Assembly (NCBI GenBank): GCA_910587055.1
Contig: CAJUKY010000003.1
Coordinates: 69,202 to 133,201, forward strand
DNA length: 64,000 nt
Direction: 5' to 3'
Source: Candidatus Gastranaerophilales bacterium
GTDB lineage: Bacteria > Cyanobacteriota > Vampirovibrionia > Gastranaerophilales > Gastranaerophilaceae
Positions 50,115-59,885 of this stretch are shown one piece after another. The translations under genes and the position numbers were made by a program. Every line of letters starts with the position of its first letter. The first letter of the stretch is position 1. The notes under the pieces were generated by a model. It ran no database searches and was not told the DNA's origin. It worked only from the letters and a program-made list of their open reading frames with translations.

Positions 50115-52574
50115 ATGGGTTTTAACGATTTTTACAATGATATAAAAAAGGCTGTTGATATTGAAGAAAAGTATCAATACATTGATTTTATCGGAAAAAC
50201 AACTTGCTTTTCCGATTTTATACTAAAATCACTGAACGGTTTTAAAAAAAAGCTGAATAAAATTGATAAAGGAAGAGTAGATACAATTGCCTCCTGTTTT
50301 TATCAATACAGGTTTGATTCAATTTCAGGCAGGATGAGCTCAATAAAAATGCTTCTGGATATGCTTGAACATTTTAAAAAAACACACAATAAAGCGCTTG
50401 AAGAGGCAAAAATAAAGCTTGAAGAAAAAAAAGCCGCAAAAGAAGCTAAAGAAAATAAAGAAGCTGCGGTTGAAAAAAAACCTTTTGCAACGGAAATTGA
50501 TGAAATTGATGTCGCTTTTGTAAAAGGCGTAGGGCCGAAACTTGCTTCCGTCTTTAATAAGCTTGATATTTTTACGGTTAAAGATTTGCTTGAATATTAC
50601 CCAAAAAGATATGTGGATTATGAAGGCCGCACTAAAATTAAAAATCTTGAAACGGGAAATTCTGTCTGCATTTTTGGCACAATTAAAAAAGTTGACTGCC
50701 ACACAACCCCAAACAAGCTTGCAATATTCAAGCTTACAATCGGGGATTCAAGCGGCAACATTGTTATTCCGATGTTTTTTAAAGCTCAAAACAGAAGAAT
50801 GCTTGAGCATTATAAATCTCAATATCCTGTCGGTGCAGGGGTAATAGCATACGGCACGGTGAAAGTTGATAAATTTTCAGGATTGTTAACGCTTGATAAA
50901 CCGCAAATGCAGATTATTACTTCCGATTTTTCGGAAGAAGATGAAGAAGCTCTTTATGATACAAAAATTACGCCGATTTACCCTCTCTGTGAAAATTTAA
51001 ATGCTAAAAATCTTACAAGGGCCATAGGAAATGCAATAGAAAAGTTTTCAAAATCAATCCCCGAGCCTTTTCCTGATTTTTTAACAAAGGAAGAAAATCT
51101 TATTTCAAAGGCAGATGCAATAAAACAGATTCATTTCCCGAAAACAAAAGAAGAGCTTGAAGATGCACGCTACAGACTTGTTTTTGAAGAATTGTTTGTT
51201 TTGCAGATGAACCTTGCGCTGATAAGAGAAGCCAATAAAAAAATCGACAGCGTTGCACTTGAAATCAAAAAAGACGGGCTTGTTCAAAAATTTATTGATA
51301 ATCTGCCTTTTGAACTTACTAATGCGCAGAAAAGTGCTGTGGATGAAATCAGGCGGGATTTAAACAAAAAAGAACCGATGCAAAGGCTCCTTCAGGGGGA
51401 TGTCGGAAGCGGAAAAACTGTTGTTGCCTGCATTATGCTTTTGTGTGCTGTTGAAAATGGTTATCAGGGAGCTATTATGGCGCCTACCGAAATCCTTGCA
51501 ACCCAGCATTATAAAAATTTTGTAGACTGGCTTACCCCACTAAATCTTTCTATAGGGCTATTTTTGGGGAAAAACACAAGCAGGCTACGCCGCGAGATGA
51601 ATATGTCGTTAAAAAACGGGCAGACACATATTGCAGTGGGCACCCATGCTTTAATTCAAGATGGAGTTGAATTTAACAATCTTGGTGCGGTTGTTGTGGA
51701 TGAGCAGCACAGATTTGGTGTAAAACAGCGCTCCAAGCTGCTTTTAAAGGGCAAAACACCGCAAATGCTTACCATGACTGCAACCCCTATTCCAAGAACT
51801 CTGGCATTAACCGTCCATGGCGACCTTGACGTAACGACGATTGATGAACTTCCGAAAGGAAGGCTGCCTGTTAAAACAAGTCTTGTCGGCGCGCAGGGCA
51901 GAAAAGAAGGGTATGCTCTAATCAGAGAGCAGATACTTTTCGGGCATCAGGCTTATATTGTATATCCTTTGATTGATGAAAGCGAAACAATAAGTGCAAA
52001 AAATGCCACACAGGAAGCTATAAGGCTTCAAAATGAGGTATTTCAAAGTTTTAAAATAGGGCTTCTGCACGGTAAAATGCCAAATGATGAAAAAGAAAAA
52101 GTAATGAATGATTTCAAGGCAAGAAAATATGATATTCTGGTTTCTACAACCGTTGTGGAAGTAGGGGTGGATGTGCCGAATGCCACGGTAATTATGATAG
52201 AAAACGCAGAAAGATTCGGGCTAAGCCAGCTTCACCAGCTGAGGGGGCGTGTCGGAAGGTCTGATAAGCAGTCATATTGTATTCTTGTGGCGCAGACAGC
52301 ATCAAAACAAACTAAAGACAAACTTTCTGTTTTAACAAAAACAAATAACGGTTTTATTGTGGCGCAAAAAGACCTTGAAATAAGGGGCCCGGGGGAATTT
52401 TTAGGCACAAGACAAAGCGGTATAGCAGATTTTGGCCTTGCAGACCCTGTTTCTGATATTGAAATTTTAGAAAAGGCAAGAGAAGCCGCATTTAAATTCG
52501 TCAAAACGCAGGATATAGATAACTTCCCGATTTTAAGGGATGAAGTTTATAAAAAGAATATGTTTAGAGGATAA
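50115..52574 (+). CDS. recG: ATP-dependent DNA helicase RecG
   Basis: Branch-migration helicase for stalled forks. 819 aa, about 120 longer than typical, because of an N-terminal extension (1-130) with a Lys/Glu-rich coiled coil (LEEAKIKLEEKKAAKEAKENKE). Wedge/OB domain: VDYEGRTKIKNLETG. Helicase motifs: Walker A GDVGSGKTVVA, DEQH (VVVDEQHRFG), TATPIPRTLALT, and C-terminal QLRGRVGRSDKQSYC. Second gene after the cyclase. Confidence 0.95.
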   Translation: MGFNDFYNDIKKAVDIEEKYQYIDFIGKTTCFSDFILKSLNGFKKKLNKIDKGRVDTIASCFYQYRFDSISGRMSSIKMLLDMLEHFKKTHNKALEEAKIKLEEKKAAKEAKENKEAAVEKKPFATEIDEIDVAFVKGVGPKLASVFNKLDIFTVKDLLEYYPKRYVDYEGRTKIKNLETGNSVCIFGTIKKVDCHTTPNKLAIFKLTIGDSSGNIVIPMFFKAQNRRMLEHYKSQYPVGAGVIAYGTVKVDKFSGLLTLDKPQMQIITSDFSEEDEEALYDTKITPIYPLCENLNAKNLTRAIGNAIEKFSKSIPEPFPDFLTKEENLISKADAIKQIHFPKTKEELEDARYRLVFEELFVLQMNLALIREANKKIDSVALEIKKDGLVQKFIDNLPFELTNAQKSAVDEIRRDLNKKEPMQRLLQGDVGSGKTVVACIMLLCAVENGYQGAIMAPTEILATQHYKNFVDWLTPLNLSIGLFLGKNTSRLRREMNMSLKNGQTHIAVGTHALIQDGVEFNNLGAVVVDEQHRFGVKQRSKLLLKGKTPQMLTMTATPIPRTLALTVHGDLDVTTIDELPKGRLPVKTSLVGAQGRKEGYALIREQILFGHQAYIVYPLIDESETISAKNATQEAIRLQNEVFQSFKIGLLHGKMPNDEKEKVMNDFKARKYDILVSTTVVEVGVDVPNATVIMIENAERFGLSQLHQLRGRVGRSDKQSYCILVAQTASKQTKDKLSVLTKTNNGFIVAQKDLEIRGPGEFLGTRQSGIADFGLADPVSDIEILEKAREAAFKFVKTQDIDNFPILRDEVYKKNMFRG

Positions 52575-52705
52575 ATTCTATTTTAAAATGTCTTGCATTT
52601 TTTATTTTTGTGTTAGTATAAAGTTCCCCGCATATTAACAACATACATTTAACAGTTTGTTTAATGATGCATACTGACAACTTATTAAAAAGAGAGGCAT
52701 TAACA

Positions 52706-53170
52706 ATGATACAACCTATTTCAAACACCGGTTTTGCCGGCAGAGTATATCTGGGCGGAAGAGAATACAGTGCAATTAAAACTTTGGCAGGAAATATACA
52801 GGAAATTTACAGTCCTAAAACTCAGGATGCAGTAAAGGAATGTTTGGCAGGCTTAAGCAAGCATACGGCAAAAGTTATGCCACAAAATAAGGAACTTGCC
52901 ATATTATTTAAACAAAGAGGCGGATTGGCTGAAGGTTCCGCCAGCAAAATTACAATCGCAATAAAAGACTTAACCGCTAAAGAAAATTCGGACTTATTTA
53001 CAGTAAGCAAAAAACTTCAAGGCAAAAACAGCAGAGGAGATAAACTTCAAGAAACCATTGACGGTGTTTTTGCAAAAGCTGCTGAAAAAATAGACGGTTT
53101 GTTTTCTCAAGAAAAAATATCTAAAAATGGTGCGGAAACTATCGGACAAAATATTAACCTTACGGCATAA
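52706..53170 (+). CDS. Uncharacterised protein, 154 aa
   Basis: ATG 52706 has GAGAGG 8 nt upstream; the frame is open to an ATG at 52664 without a ribosome-binding site. The sequence starts MIQPISNTGFAGRVYLGG, then a helical, charged body (KTQDAVKECLAGLSKHTAK and a C-terminal ETIDGVFAKAAEKIDGLFSQ). No signal peptide. Probably lineage-specific; no family is recognised. A terminator lies 29 nt after the stop. Confidence 0.55.
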   Translation: MIQPISNTGFAGRVYLGGREYSAIKTLAGNIQEIYSPKTQDAVKECLAGLSKHTAKVMPQNKELAILFKQRGGLAEGSASKITIAIKDLTAKENSDLFTVSKKLQGKNSRGDKLQETIDGVFAKAAEKIDGLFSQEKISKNGAETIGQNINLTA

Positions 53171-53198
53171 ACGGTTCTGCAATACAATATTTTAAATT

Positions 53199-53229
53199 AA
53201 AAACGGACTCTTAAAAAAGCCCGTTTTTT
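53199..53229. terminator. Bidirectional terminator between convergent genes
   Basis: AAAAACGG (53199-53206) pairs with CCGTTTTT (53221-53228); U-runs occur on both strands. Confidence 0.75.
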
Positions 53230-53240
53230 AAATATAAAAT

Positions 53241-54848
53241 TTAAAGCTCAATTACAAGCGTTATCTCAGCACTTTTTGTACCAAATCCGCTTTGCGGCGG
53301 CTTCATATAAGAAAGGGTTTCTTTTACGCTTTTTTTGATAATTTCATCAATATTATTTGAACCCGAGCTTGAAGCTATTTTTAAAGATTGAATATCGCCG
53401 TTATGCCCGAATTTTATATCAACCTTGATTAAGCTGTTTTTGGCTGTATCATTTGACAGCAGCAAATCATTTTGTAAATTAAGCTTAATATTTTTGCCGA
53501 CAAGCTGTAAGAATTTTTTATAATTTGTTTTATCTGCAAGGTTTTCGGGTACCTCCCATGAAACCTTATTAATGGTTGCAATTATGGGTTCACCGTTTGC
53601 CTCGCTTGCAAGAGCATAATCATCGCCTTTTCCGTAATAGCCTGATGTTGAATTATAAAAATCTTCAGGAAGCCCTTCGGTGCTGCCGTTTAAATCTCCG
53701 CTATTTTCTTCAAAGGATTCAAGCCCTCCGACATCTTCAGTATATTCTGTATCAGCACTTGCAATTGATTCAGGTGCAGAATTAGAATGACGGCTTACCG
53801 CAAAACCTATGATACCAACAAGAATAAGTGCCCAAACAGCCATTACGGCAATTTTTTTCTTCTTGCCTTTTATCGGAATAATTACATCATCACCGCTTCC
53901 TTCAAAATCCGGTTTATCCCTGAATATATAATCAATTGTAGTCTTTTTAAAGGCCTGCGCTGCTCTTTTAGCCGCACTCATCGGCGGTTCTTTGATAGGC
54001 TCGGCGGAATTTTCGCCTGCAAGAGAAGCTTTGTTCAACATACCCGTAACGGAACTTCTCTTTGGTATACCGGGTGTTTGGATATTAGATATGGCCGGAT
54101 TTTTCGGTTCCATCATCATTTGTTTTTTGTGGATTAAATATTTATTATAATATTTTTCAATTGTCCGCGGATAATTTTTGACATTTTTTGCCGCGGCATC
54201 AAATTCAATCACATCTACCAGCTTTTTGGTGCAGGTTTCGCAGGTTACAAGATGCTGAATTAAAACCTTCTTATAGCTTGTAGAAAGCTCATTATCAATA
54301 AATCTTAAAAATAAGGACATACACTCAAGGTGTTTTCCTATAACAGAGGGAATCGGCCCCGGGGTTTTAATTATACGTTTAAAATCCTCGGCACTTTTTA
54401 ATTTTTCTTCAGGCGGGTAAAAATATTTACTGTCTTTTCTTGAAGATAAAACATCCGTCGGGTTTAAGTATCCTATAATTTTTGTCTCTTTAAGCATTGC
54501 CCCTAATTGCACAACCAGATAATAATGAGGCATAATATCAAATTCTGCATGGAGTCTCGGGATTTTTACGGTTTTTTCCCTGAATACCGTAATAACATCA
54601 ATTCTGTAGTTATTATAATAGATATCAGTTATCTTAAATTCTTCAAGAAGTTTCGGCACTTTATGAAGACTGCGTGCCACCTGAACTTTTATTTTATTTG
54701 CAAGAAGCCAATTGACGGCACTTGTAATGCCGAGTATTTCAATCATTCCGCGTTTGCGCTCCATGGGGTGCGACATTTTGGATGCAACCATTCTTGCGTA
54801 TTCGTTTTGATCTTCGGTTATTTTTAATAAAGAGGGTGTATAGCTCAT
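53241..54848 (-). CDS. DUF1822-like membrane protein with TonB-like C terminus
   Basis: 535 aa. The N-terminal domain (about 1-150: NWLLANKIKVQVARSLHKVPKLLEEFKITDIYY, then IMPHYYLVVQLGAMLKETKIIGYLNPTDV) resembles the cyanobacterial DUF1822 family. A Cys motif HLVTCETCTKKL resembles anti-sigma zinc fingers. A single membrane helix (KKIAVMAVWALILVGIIGFAVS, about 340) leads to a Ser/Asp/Glu-rich linker and a TonB-like C-terminal domain (ATINKVSWEVPENLADK to IKKSVKETLSYMKPP). The topology fits a cytoplasmic sensor linked to a periplasmic output. A 13-bp inverted repeat abuts its start codon. Confidence 0.55.
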   Translation of the reverse strand: MSYTPSLLKITEDQNEYARMVASKMSHPMERKRGMIEILGITSAVNWLLANKIKVQVARSLHKVPKLLEEFKITDIYYNNYRIDVITVFREKTVKIPRLHAEFDIMPHYYLVVQLGAMLKETKIIGYLNPTDVLSSRKDSKYFYPPEEKLKSAEDFKRIIKTPGPIPSVIGKHLECMSLFLRFIDNELSTSYKKVLIQHLVTCETCTKKLVDVIEFDAAAKNVKNYPRTIEKYYNKYLIHKKQMMMEPKNPAISNIQTPGIPKRSSVTGMLNKASLAGENSAEPIKEPPMSAAKRAAQAFKKTTIDYIFRDKPDFEGSGDDVIIPIKGKKKKIAVMAVWALILVGIIGFAVSRHSNSAPESIASADTEYTEDVGGLESFEENSGDLNGSTEGLPEDFYNSTSGYYGKGDDYALASEANGEPIIATINKVSWEVPENLADKTNYKKFLQLVGKNIKLNLQNDLLLSNDTAKNSLIKVDIKFGHNGDIQSLKIASSSGSNNIDEIIKKSVKETLSYMKPPQSGFGTKSAEITLVIEL

Positions 54849-54915
54849 TTTTTAACGTATTCTCTCCCAATACTAAAATGACACATAATTGTTCTAATTT
54901 CAAATACGTTAAAAA
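54849..54915. promoter_or_regulatory. 13-bp perfect inverted repeat between divergent genes
   Basis: TTTTTAACGTATT (54849-54861) and AATACGTTAAAAA (54903-54915) with a 41-bp spacer, in the 160-bp gap between the DUF1822-like gene and glyS. One arm touches the start codon of the former. Candidate binding site for a regulator. Confidence 0.5.
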
Positions 54916-54971
54916 TTTGTATCATATTTAATAAAACTTAATACAAAAGGCTGATTTAACGGCAAAAAGTA

Positions 54972-55001
54972 TTAACAAAAAAATCTTGTTTGTAATAAAA
55001 T
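54972..55001 (+). promoter_or_regulatory. Promoter of glyS, near-leaderless arrangement
   Basis: TTAACA (54972-54977), 18 bp, TAAAAT (54996-55001), ending 7 nt before ATG 55009. Confidence 0.5.
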
Positions 55002-55008
55002 TGAAGGC

Positions 55009-57087
55009 ATGATGAAGAATTTTTTATTTGAAATTTTAGTACAGGAGATGCCTTACAAGTTTATAGCTTCGGGGCTTGAGCAGTTAAAGGCCGGTTTTAC
55101 AAACTTATTTAATGAAAATACTCTTTCTTTTGAAGAGATAAAAGGATATGCAACCCCAAGAAGACTCGCCGTTCTTGTAACAGGGCTTGATTGTGCACAG
55201 GAAGACACCACAAAAGAACTTAAAGGACCTATTTTAAAGGCTGCAGTTGATGAAAACGGTAAGTATACAATGGCAGCTCTCGGGTTTGCAAAAAAAGCCG
55301 GAGTATCTGAAAATGAACTTTTTGAAAAAGACGGATATATACACGCAAAAGTGCACAAAAAAGGAAGAAGCACAAAAGAAATTCTTGAAGAAAATATTGA
55401 AAATATGGTATTAAAACTTCAAGGCGCCCATTTTATGCGCTGGGCAAATTATGAAGAAAGATTTACAAGACCGATTGAAAATGTTCTCTGTATATTCGGC
55501 GATGAAGTTTTAGATTTTAAAATTATTGATAAAAAAGCAGGCAATAAAACAAAAGGACACAGATTTTCAAACGTCAAAGAAATTAAAATTAAAAATCCCT
55601 TAAATTATATTGAAGAATTAAAAAAAGCAAACGTTTACGCCGATGTTGAAGAAAGACGCGAAATTATTATAAAATCCGCAATCAAAAAAGCTGATGAAAA
55701 CGGCTTGGAAATTAAATTTGATACACTTGATGATTTGTTGGATGAAATTGTATATATTACGGAATATCCGGTTCCCGTTCTATGTAATTTTAATGAAAAA
55801 TATCTTGCAATCCCTGATATTGTAAGTACAACGGAAATGTCAAAACATCAAAGATACTTCCCTCTTTATGATAAAAAGACGGGAAAATTGTCAAATAAAT
55901 TTATCACAATGGCAAATTTTGTCGGGAAAGATGATGAATCTTTCAACAATATTAAAGCCGGAAACCAGAGAGTTGTAAGTGCAAGGCTTGAAGACGGCGT
56001 ATTTTTCTATAATGAAGATAATAAAACACCGCTTGAATCAAAAATCGAAAACCTTAAAGGAATGACTTTCCAAAAAGGTCTTGGAACCTTATTTGACAAG
56101 ACAAAAAGAATTGAAAATATTTCCGAATATTTATGTGAAGAGCTTGCGCTCCCGTCTGATCTGTCTCATGATACCTTAAGAGCTGCAAAACTTTGCAAGG
56201 CGGATTTAAGCACGAAACTTGTATTTGAATTTACCGAACTTCAAGGGTTTATAGGTGAAGATTACGCCTTAAAATCAGGTGAAAAGGCAAATGTTGCAGG
56301 TGCAATCAAAGAGCATTATTTTCCTTTAAATGCAAATTCCGAATTACCCGGGCTTGTGGAAGGAAAAGTTGTTTCAATAGCTGATAAAATTGATACAATC
56401 TGCGCGGTATTTTTATCTACACAAAAAGATAAAAAGAAAAAACGCCCGACAGGTTCAAATGACCCTCTCGGCGTAAGACGTGCTGCAATAGGTATTCTAA
56501 GAATAATTATCGAATCAGGCTTAAGAATTGACATTGAAAAATTGATTGATTTTACCGTAAAACAGCTTGCAGATGAATTTAATATTGAAGTTGAAGCTTC
56601 TTTAAAATCAGAACTTGTTGATTTTATATGCGACAGGCTGTTTGTAATGTTCAATGATGAGTTTGATTTTGAAATTCTTGAAGCTTTAAGAAAAACATCG
56701 CCCCTGCGTGATTTAAAATCATTTAAGAAAAAATGCGAAGATTTGAAGCTTGAAAAAGATACGGAAAACTTTAGAGAATTTATTGAACAGGCAAAAAGAA
56801 TTTTAAGAATAACTGAAGGCATTGATGAAAGTCTTTTAAACAGAGAAATCTCTAATTTGAAAACTAAAGAGGAAAAAAATCTTTATAATGCAATTTCATC
56901 AATGAAAAAAGAAAATGAATCCGTTAAAGATTTGTATGCGCTTACACCCTTGATTGATGAATTCTTTAAGGCTGTGCTTGTAAATGATGAAAACGTTGAA
57001 GATAAAAATAACAGGCTTTCTTTATTGCTTCGCTTGAGAAAGAATTTTGAAACCGTTGCGGATTTTACAAAGTTTAAAAAAGTATAA
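55009..57087 (+). CDS. glyS: Glycyl-tRNA synthetase beta subunit
   Basis: 692 aa, full length. FLFEILVQEMPYKFI at the N terminus, YATPRRLAVLV, STTEMSKHQRYFPL, and the HD-like core SDLSHDTLRAAKLCKADLSTKLVFEFTELQGFIGEDYA are typical. Pairs with GlyQ (not in the window) as an alpha2-beta2 enzyme. Starts with a double ATG. A glycosyltransferase follows after 6 nt. Confidence 0.96.
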   Translation: MMKNFLFEILVQEMPYKFIASGLEQLKAGFTNLFNENTLSFEEIKGYATPRRLAVLVTGLDCAQEDTTKELKGPILKAAVDENGKYTMAALGFAKKAGVSENELFEKDGYIHAKVHKKGRSTKEILEENIENMVLKLQGAHFMRWANYEERFTRPIENVLCIFGDEVLDFKIIDKKAGNKTKGHRFSNVKEIKIKNPLNYIEELKKANVYADVEERREIIIKSAIKKADENGLEIKFDTLDDLLDEIVYITEYPVPVLCNFNEKYLAIPDIVSTTEMSKHQRYFPLYDKKTGKLSNKFITMANFVGKDDESFNNIKAGNQRVVSARLEDGVFFYNEDNKTPLESKIENLKGMTFQKGLGTLFDKTKRIENISEYLCEELALPSDLSHDTLRAAKLCKADLSTKLVFEFTELQGFIGEDYALKSGEKANVAGAIKEHYFPLNANSELPGLVEGKVVSIADKIDTICAVFLSTQKDKKKKRPTGSNDPLGVRRAAIGILRIIIESGLRIDIEKLIDFTVKQLADEFNIEVEASLKSELVDFICDRLFVMFNDEFDFEILEALRKTSPLRDLKSFKKKCEDLKLEKDTENFREFIEQAKRILRITEGIDESLLNREISNLKTKEEKNLYNAISSMKKENESVKDLYALTPLIDEFFKAVLVNDENVEDKNNRLSLLLRLRKNFETVADFTKFKKV

Positions 57088-57093
57088 AATATT

Positions 57094-58248
57094 ATGAATA
57101 TTTTATTTGTTACCGATTTATATCCTTTATTTGAAGAGGAGAAAGGTATTCCTTTAACAATAAGGGATTTTGCCCTCGGTTTTTTAAACGAAGGGCATAC
57201 CGTTAAAGTTTTCAGACCGAATTTTATTTTTAATACAATAATAAGGGGCAGAAAAACCTATAAAAACGGGGAATATGAAAATTCCGGGGTAAAGATTTTT
57301 AATAAAAATTTTTTGTTTCCGTTTCGTGAAAAATCTGTATTAAAGGCTTATAAAAAATATTTTAAAGATGAAAAATTTGATATCATTCTGGCACACATGC
57401 CATCAGGAATAATGTGTGCCGATATTATTTCAAAAGAATGCAAAATTCCAATGCTTTGTGCCGTGCATTCAAGTGATATTAAGGTTTTATCCGATATTAA
57501 ATATTTTATGTTCAAAAAAAGAATGATATCGGCCTATAAAAATGCTGCTTGTGTGCTCCCGAGAAGCTTTTGGCTTAAAGATAAAATTAAAAAAATAATT
57601 CCCGATTTAAACAAACCGGTTGAAATTATTTATTCGGGAGTCCCTTTAAAACTTACGCAGGAAAATGAATTAAAACGTGAAGAATATAAATTTAACCCCA
57701 AAAAAGCAAAACTTATAACGGTTTCAAGCCTTATAAAAAGAAAAAATATCAAAGCCGTAATTCTTGCGTATAAAAAATTAAAGAAAAAACATAAAAAAAT
57801 CAGCCTTGAAATAATCGGCGACGGGCCCTTGAGGGAAAAACTTGAAATTTTAAATGTGAAATATAAGCTCGATATTGAATTTTCAGGCTCCCTTCCAAAA
57901 GAAAAAGTATATGAAAAAATGGCAGAAGCTGATATTTTTATTCTGCCTTCCAAAAATGAAACATTTGGAATGGTATATATGGAAGCATTATCGCATGGGG
58001 ATATTGTTTTGTGTACGAAAAATTCAGGCGCTGCGGGGATTATTAAGGATGACGGAAACGGCGAAAGAAACGGTTTTTTAATAAAGCCAAACGCAAAAGA
58101 TATTTATAATACGGTAAATAAAATACTGGATTTTAAACCGAAACAATTTACGGAAATTTCAAAAAATGCAATGATAACGGCAAAAATGTTTTCTTATGAA
58201 AATTCAATTAAAAATTATTTACAAAAAATAGAATTGTTTAAGCTATAA
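57094..58248 (+). CDS. Glycosyltransferase family 4
   Basis: 384 aa GT-B enzyme transferring a sugar from a nucleotide donor, probably for cell-envelope glycans or glycolipids. The N-terminal ILFVTDLYPLFEEEKGIPLTIRDFALGF and the C-terminal donor site ADIFILPSKNETFGMVYMEALSHG (EX7E-type) are characteristic. Only 6 nt after glyS, likely the same operon. Substrate unknown. Confidence 0.9.
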   Translation: MNILFVTDLYPLFEEEKGIPLTIRDFALGFLNEGHTVKVFRPNFIFNTIIRGRKTYKNGEYENSGVKIFNKNFLFPFREKSVLKAYKKYFKDEKFDIILAHMPSGIMCADIISKECKIPMLCAVHSSDIKVLSDIKYFMFKKRMISAYKNAACVLPRSFWLKDKIKKIIPDLNKPVEIIYSGVPLKLTQENELKREEYKFNPKKAKLITVSSLIKRKNIKAVILAYKKLKKKHKKISLEIIGDGPLREKLEILNVKYKLDIEFSGSLPKEKVYEKMAEADIFILPSKNETFGMVYMEALSHGDIVLCTKNSGAAGIIKDDGNGERNGFLIKPNAKDIYNTVNKILDFKPKQFTEISKNAMITAKMFSYENSIKNYLQKIELFKL

Positions 58249-58286
58249 TACATTCTATAGATAAGATATTAATAAGGATTTTATAA

Positions 58287-58937
58287 ATGCAGGCAAGACG
58301 CGCTTCAAGAGAACTTTCTCTTATAATATTTTCTCAAATAGGAAAAGATGTTGAAAAACTTTCAGGTGATTTTGAACAGATGATTTTAAGCTCTATCAGA
58401 ACCTTAATCAGTAATTCCATGGAAGAAATTTCAATTGTGACATCTGAATTATCAAATTTGAGAGAATTTGTTGAAGATTTTGAAAACAATCATCCTGATA
58501 ATCTGAACAGGCCGATTGATGCACACAATATAGCGGTTGAAATGCCCTTAACTTCAAAGATGAAAGAAGATATTGACACCATTATGAATGTAGCGGAAAA
58601 ATCAATTTCTGCTCTTGAAATAGCCGAATTAAGCGCATTATCAGGACAAACCGATGTTAAAAGATACGTTAAAAAAATTATCCAGACCTATAAAGAAAGA
58701 AAAGAAGACATTGATAACGTTATTAAAGAACTCGCTTCAGGCTGGGATATTGAAAGACTCTTTAAAATCGATAAAGATATTTTAAGAATAGCAATCACGG
58801 AATTATTATTTATAAAAGATGCACCCGTAAAAGTTGTAATTGATGAAGCGCTTGAACTTGCTAAAAAATATTCAACCGATGAATCTCCCTCTTTTATAAA
58901 CGGCATTTTGGCAAAAGTGGTTGAAGTTTATGTTTAA
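58287..58937 (+). CDS. nusB: Transcription antitermination protein NusB (long form)
   Basis: 216 aa, about 70 more than E. coli NusB; the helical insert lies at about 45-120. The N terminus RRASRELSLIIFSQIG and the C-terminal IDKDILRIAITELLFIKDAPVKVVIDEALELAKKYSTDESPSFINGILAKV are canonical. Cyanobacterial NusB proteins are similarly long. AAGGAT precedes the ATG. Its last bases overlap the ftsY start. Confidence 0.93.
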   Translation: MQARRASRELSLIIFSQIGKDVEKLSGDFEQMILSSIRTLISNSMEEISIVTSELSNLREFVEDFENNHPDNLNRPIDAHNIAVEMPLTSKMKEDIDTIMNVAEKSISALEIAELSALSGQTDVKRYVKKIIQTYKERKEDIDNVIKELASGWDIERLFKIDKDILRIAITELLFIKDAPVKVVIDEALELAKKYSTDESPSFINGILAKVVEVYV

Positions 58938-59841
58938 TAATTCAGGGCTTAAAAACCTAAAAGATGCTTTTTCAAAAACATCTTCCGCTTTGATTAAAAA
59001 TGTTCTGAATATTGCAGGAACAAAGGGCGGTATTCCCGATGAATACGAGCTTGAAGATATTGAAGATACGCTTATAAAAGCGGATATCGGAATAGATTTA
59101 AGCGTTGAAATCGTTGATAAAATAAGAAAAAACAAAGTTAAATCATCCGAACTTAAAGATTTTTTAAAAACGGAATTTTTAAATATATTGAACCCTGCAT
59201 ACTCAGGAAATGAAAAACTTTTATATGAAGATAACAAATTAAATATTTATTTTGTTGCAGGTATTAACGGTGCGGGAAAGACGACATTAATAGGCAAGCT
59301 TTCTCATAAATTAAAAAATGAAGGCAAAAAAGTTCTGATAGCCGCAGGAGATACTTTTAGGGCGGCTGCCGAAGAACAGCTTGATATATGGGCAAAAAGG
59401 GCGGCAGTTGATATTGTAAGGCGTGACAGGGCAGACAGCGCCGCCGTTGTTTACGAGGCTATTAAAAAAGCGCAGGATGAAAATTATAATGTGCTTATAA
59501 TTGATACTGCAGGAAGGCTTCAAAATAAATTTAATCTTATTGAGGAATTAAAAAAAGTTAGAAATGTTATAGCAAAAAATGCCGCAGATTGTGTTATTGA
59601 AAGCATTATTGTGCTTGATGCAAATTTGGGACAGAACGGCTTAAGCCAGGTAAAAGTGTTTAATGAGGCGGTTCAGTTAACATCTGCCGCGCTTACAAAA
59701 CTTGACGGCTCCGCTAAAGGCGGAATGATTTTATCAATTGCAAAAGAATACAAACTTCCGACAAAATTAATAGGCGTAGGCGAAGGCATAGACGATATCA
59801 AAGAGTTTAAAGCGGAAGAATTTATAGAAGCGGTATTCTAA
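58930..59841 (+). CDS. ftsY: Signal recognition particle receptor FtsY
   Basis: 303 aa. Short N-terminal region without the acidic A domain, then the NG GTPase: GINGAGKTTLIGKL, DTFRAAAEEQLDIWA, DTAGRLQNKFNLIEELKK, TKLDGSAKGG and IGVGEGIDDIKEF. Docks SRP-ribosome complexes at the membrane. ATG 58930 overlaps the nusB stop by 8 nt; a TTG at 58921 is an alternative. Convergent with recN. Confidence 0.95.
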   Translation: MFNNSGLKNLKDAFSKTSSALIKNVLNIAGTKGGIPDEYELEDIEDTLIKADIGIDLSVEIVDKIRKNKVKSSELKDFLKTEFLNILNPAYSGNEKLLYEDNKLNIYFVAGINGAGKTTLIGKLSHKLKNEGKKVLIAAGDTFRAAAEEQLDIWAKRAAVDIVRRDRADSAAVVYEAIKKAQDENYNVLIIDTAGRLQNKFNLIEELKKVRNVIAKNAADCVIESIIVLDANLGQNGLSQVKVFNEAVQLTSAALTKLDGSAKGGMILSIAKEYKLPTKLIGVGEGIDDIKEFKAEEFIEAVF

Positions 59842-59885
59842 AATTTGCACAATATCTGTCTTTTTGAAATCGGCTTTAAAAAAGA

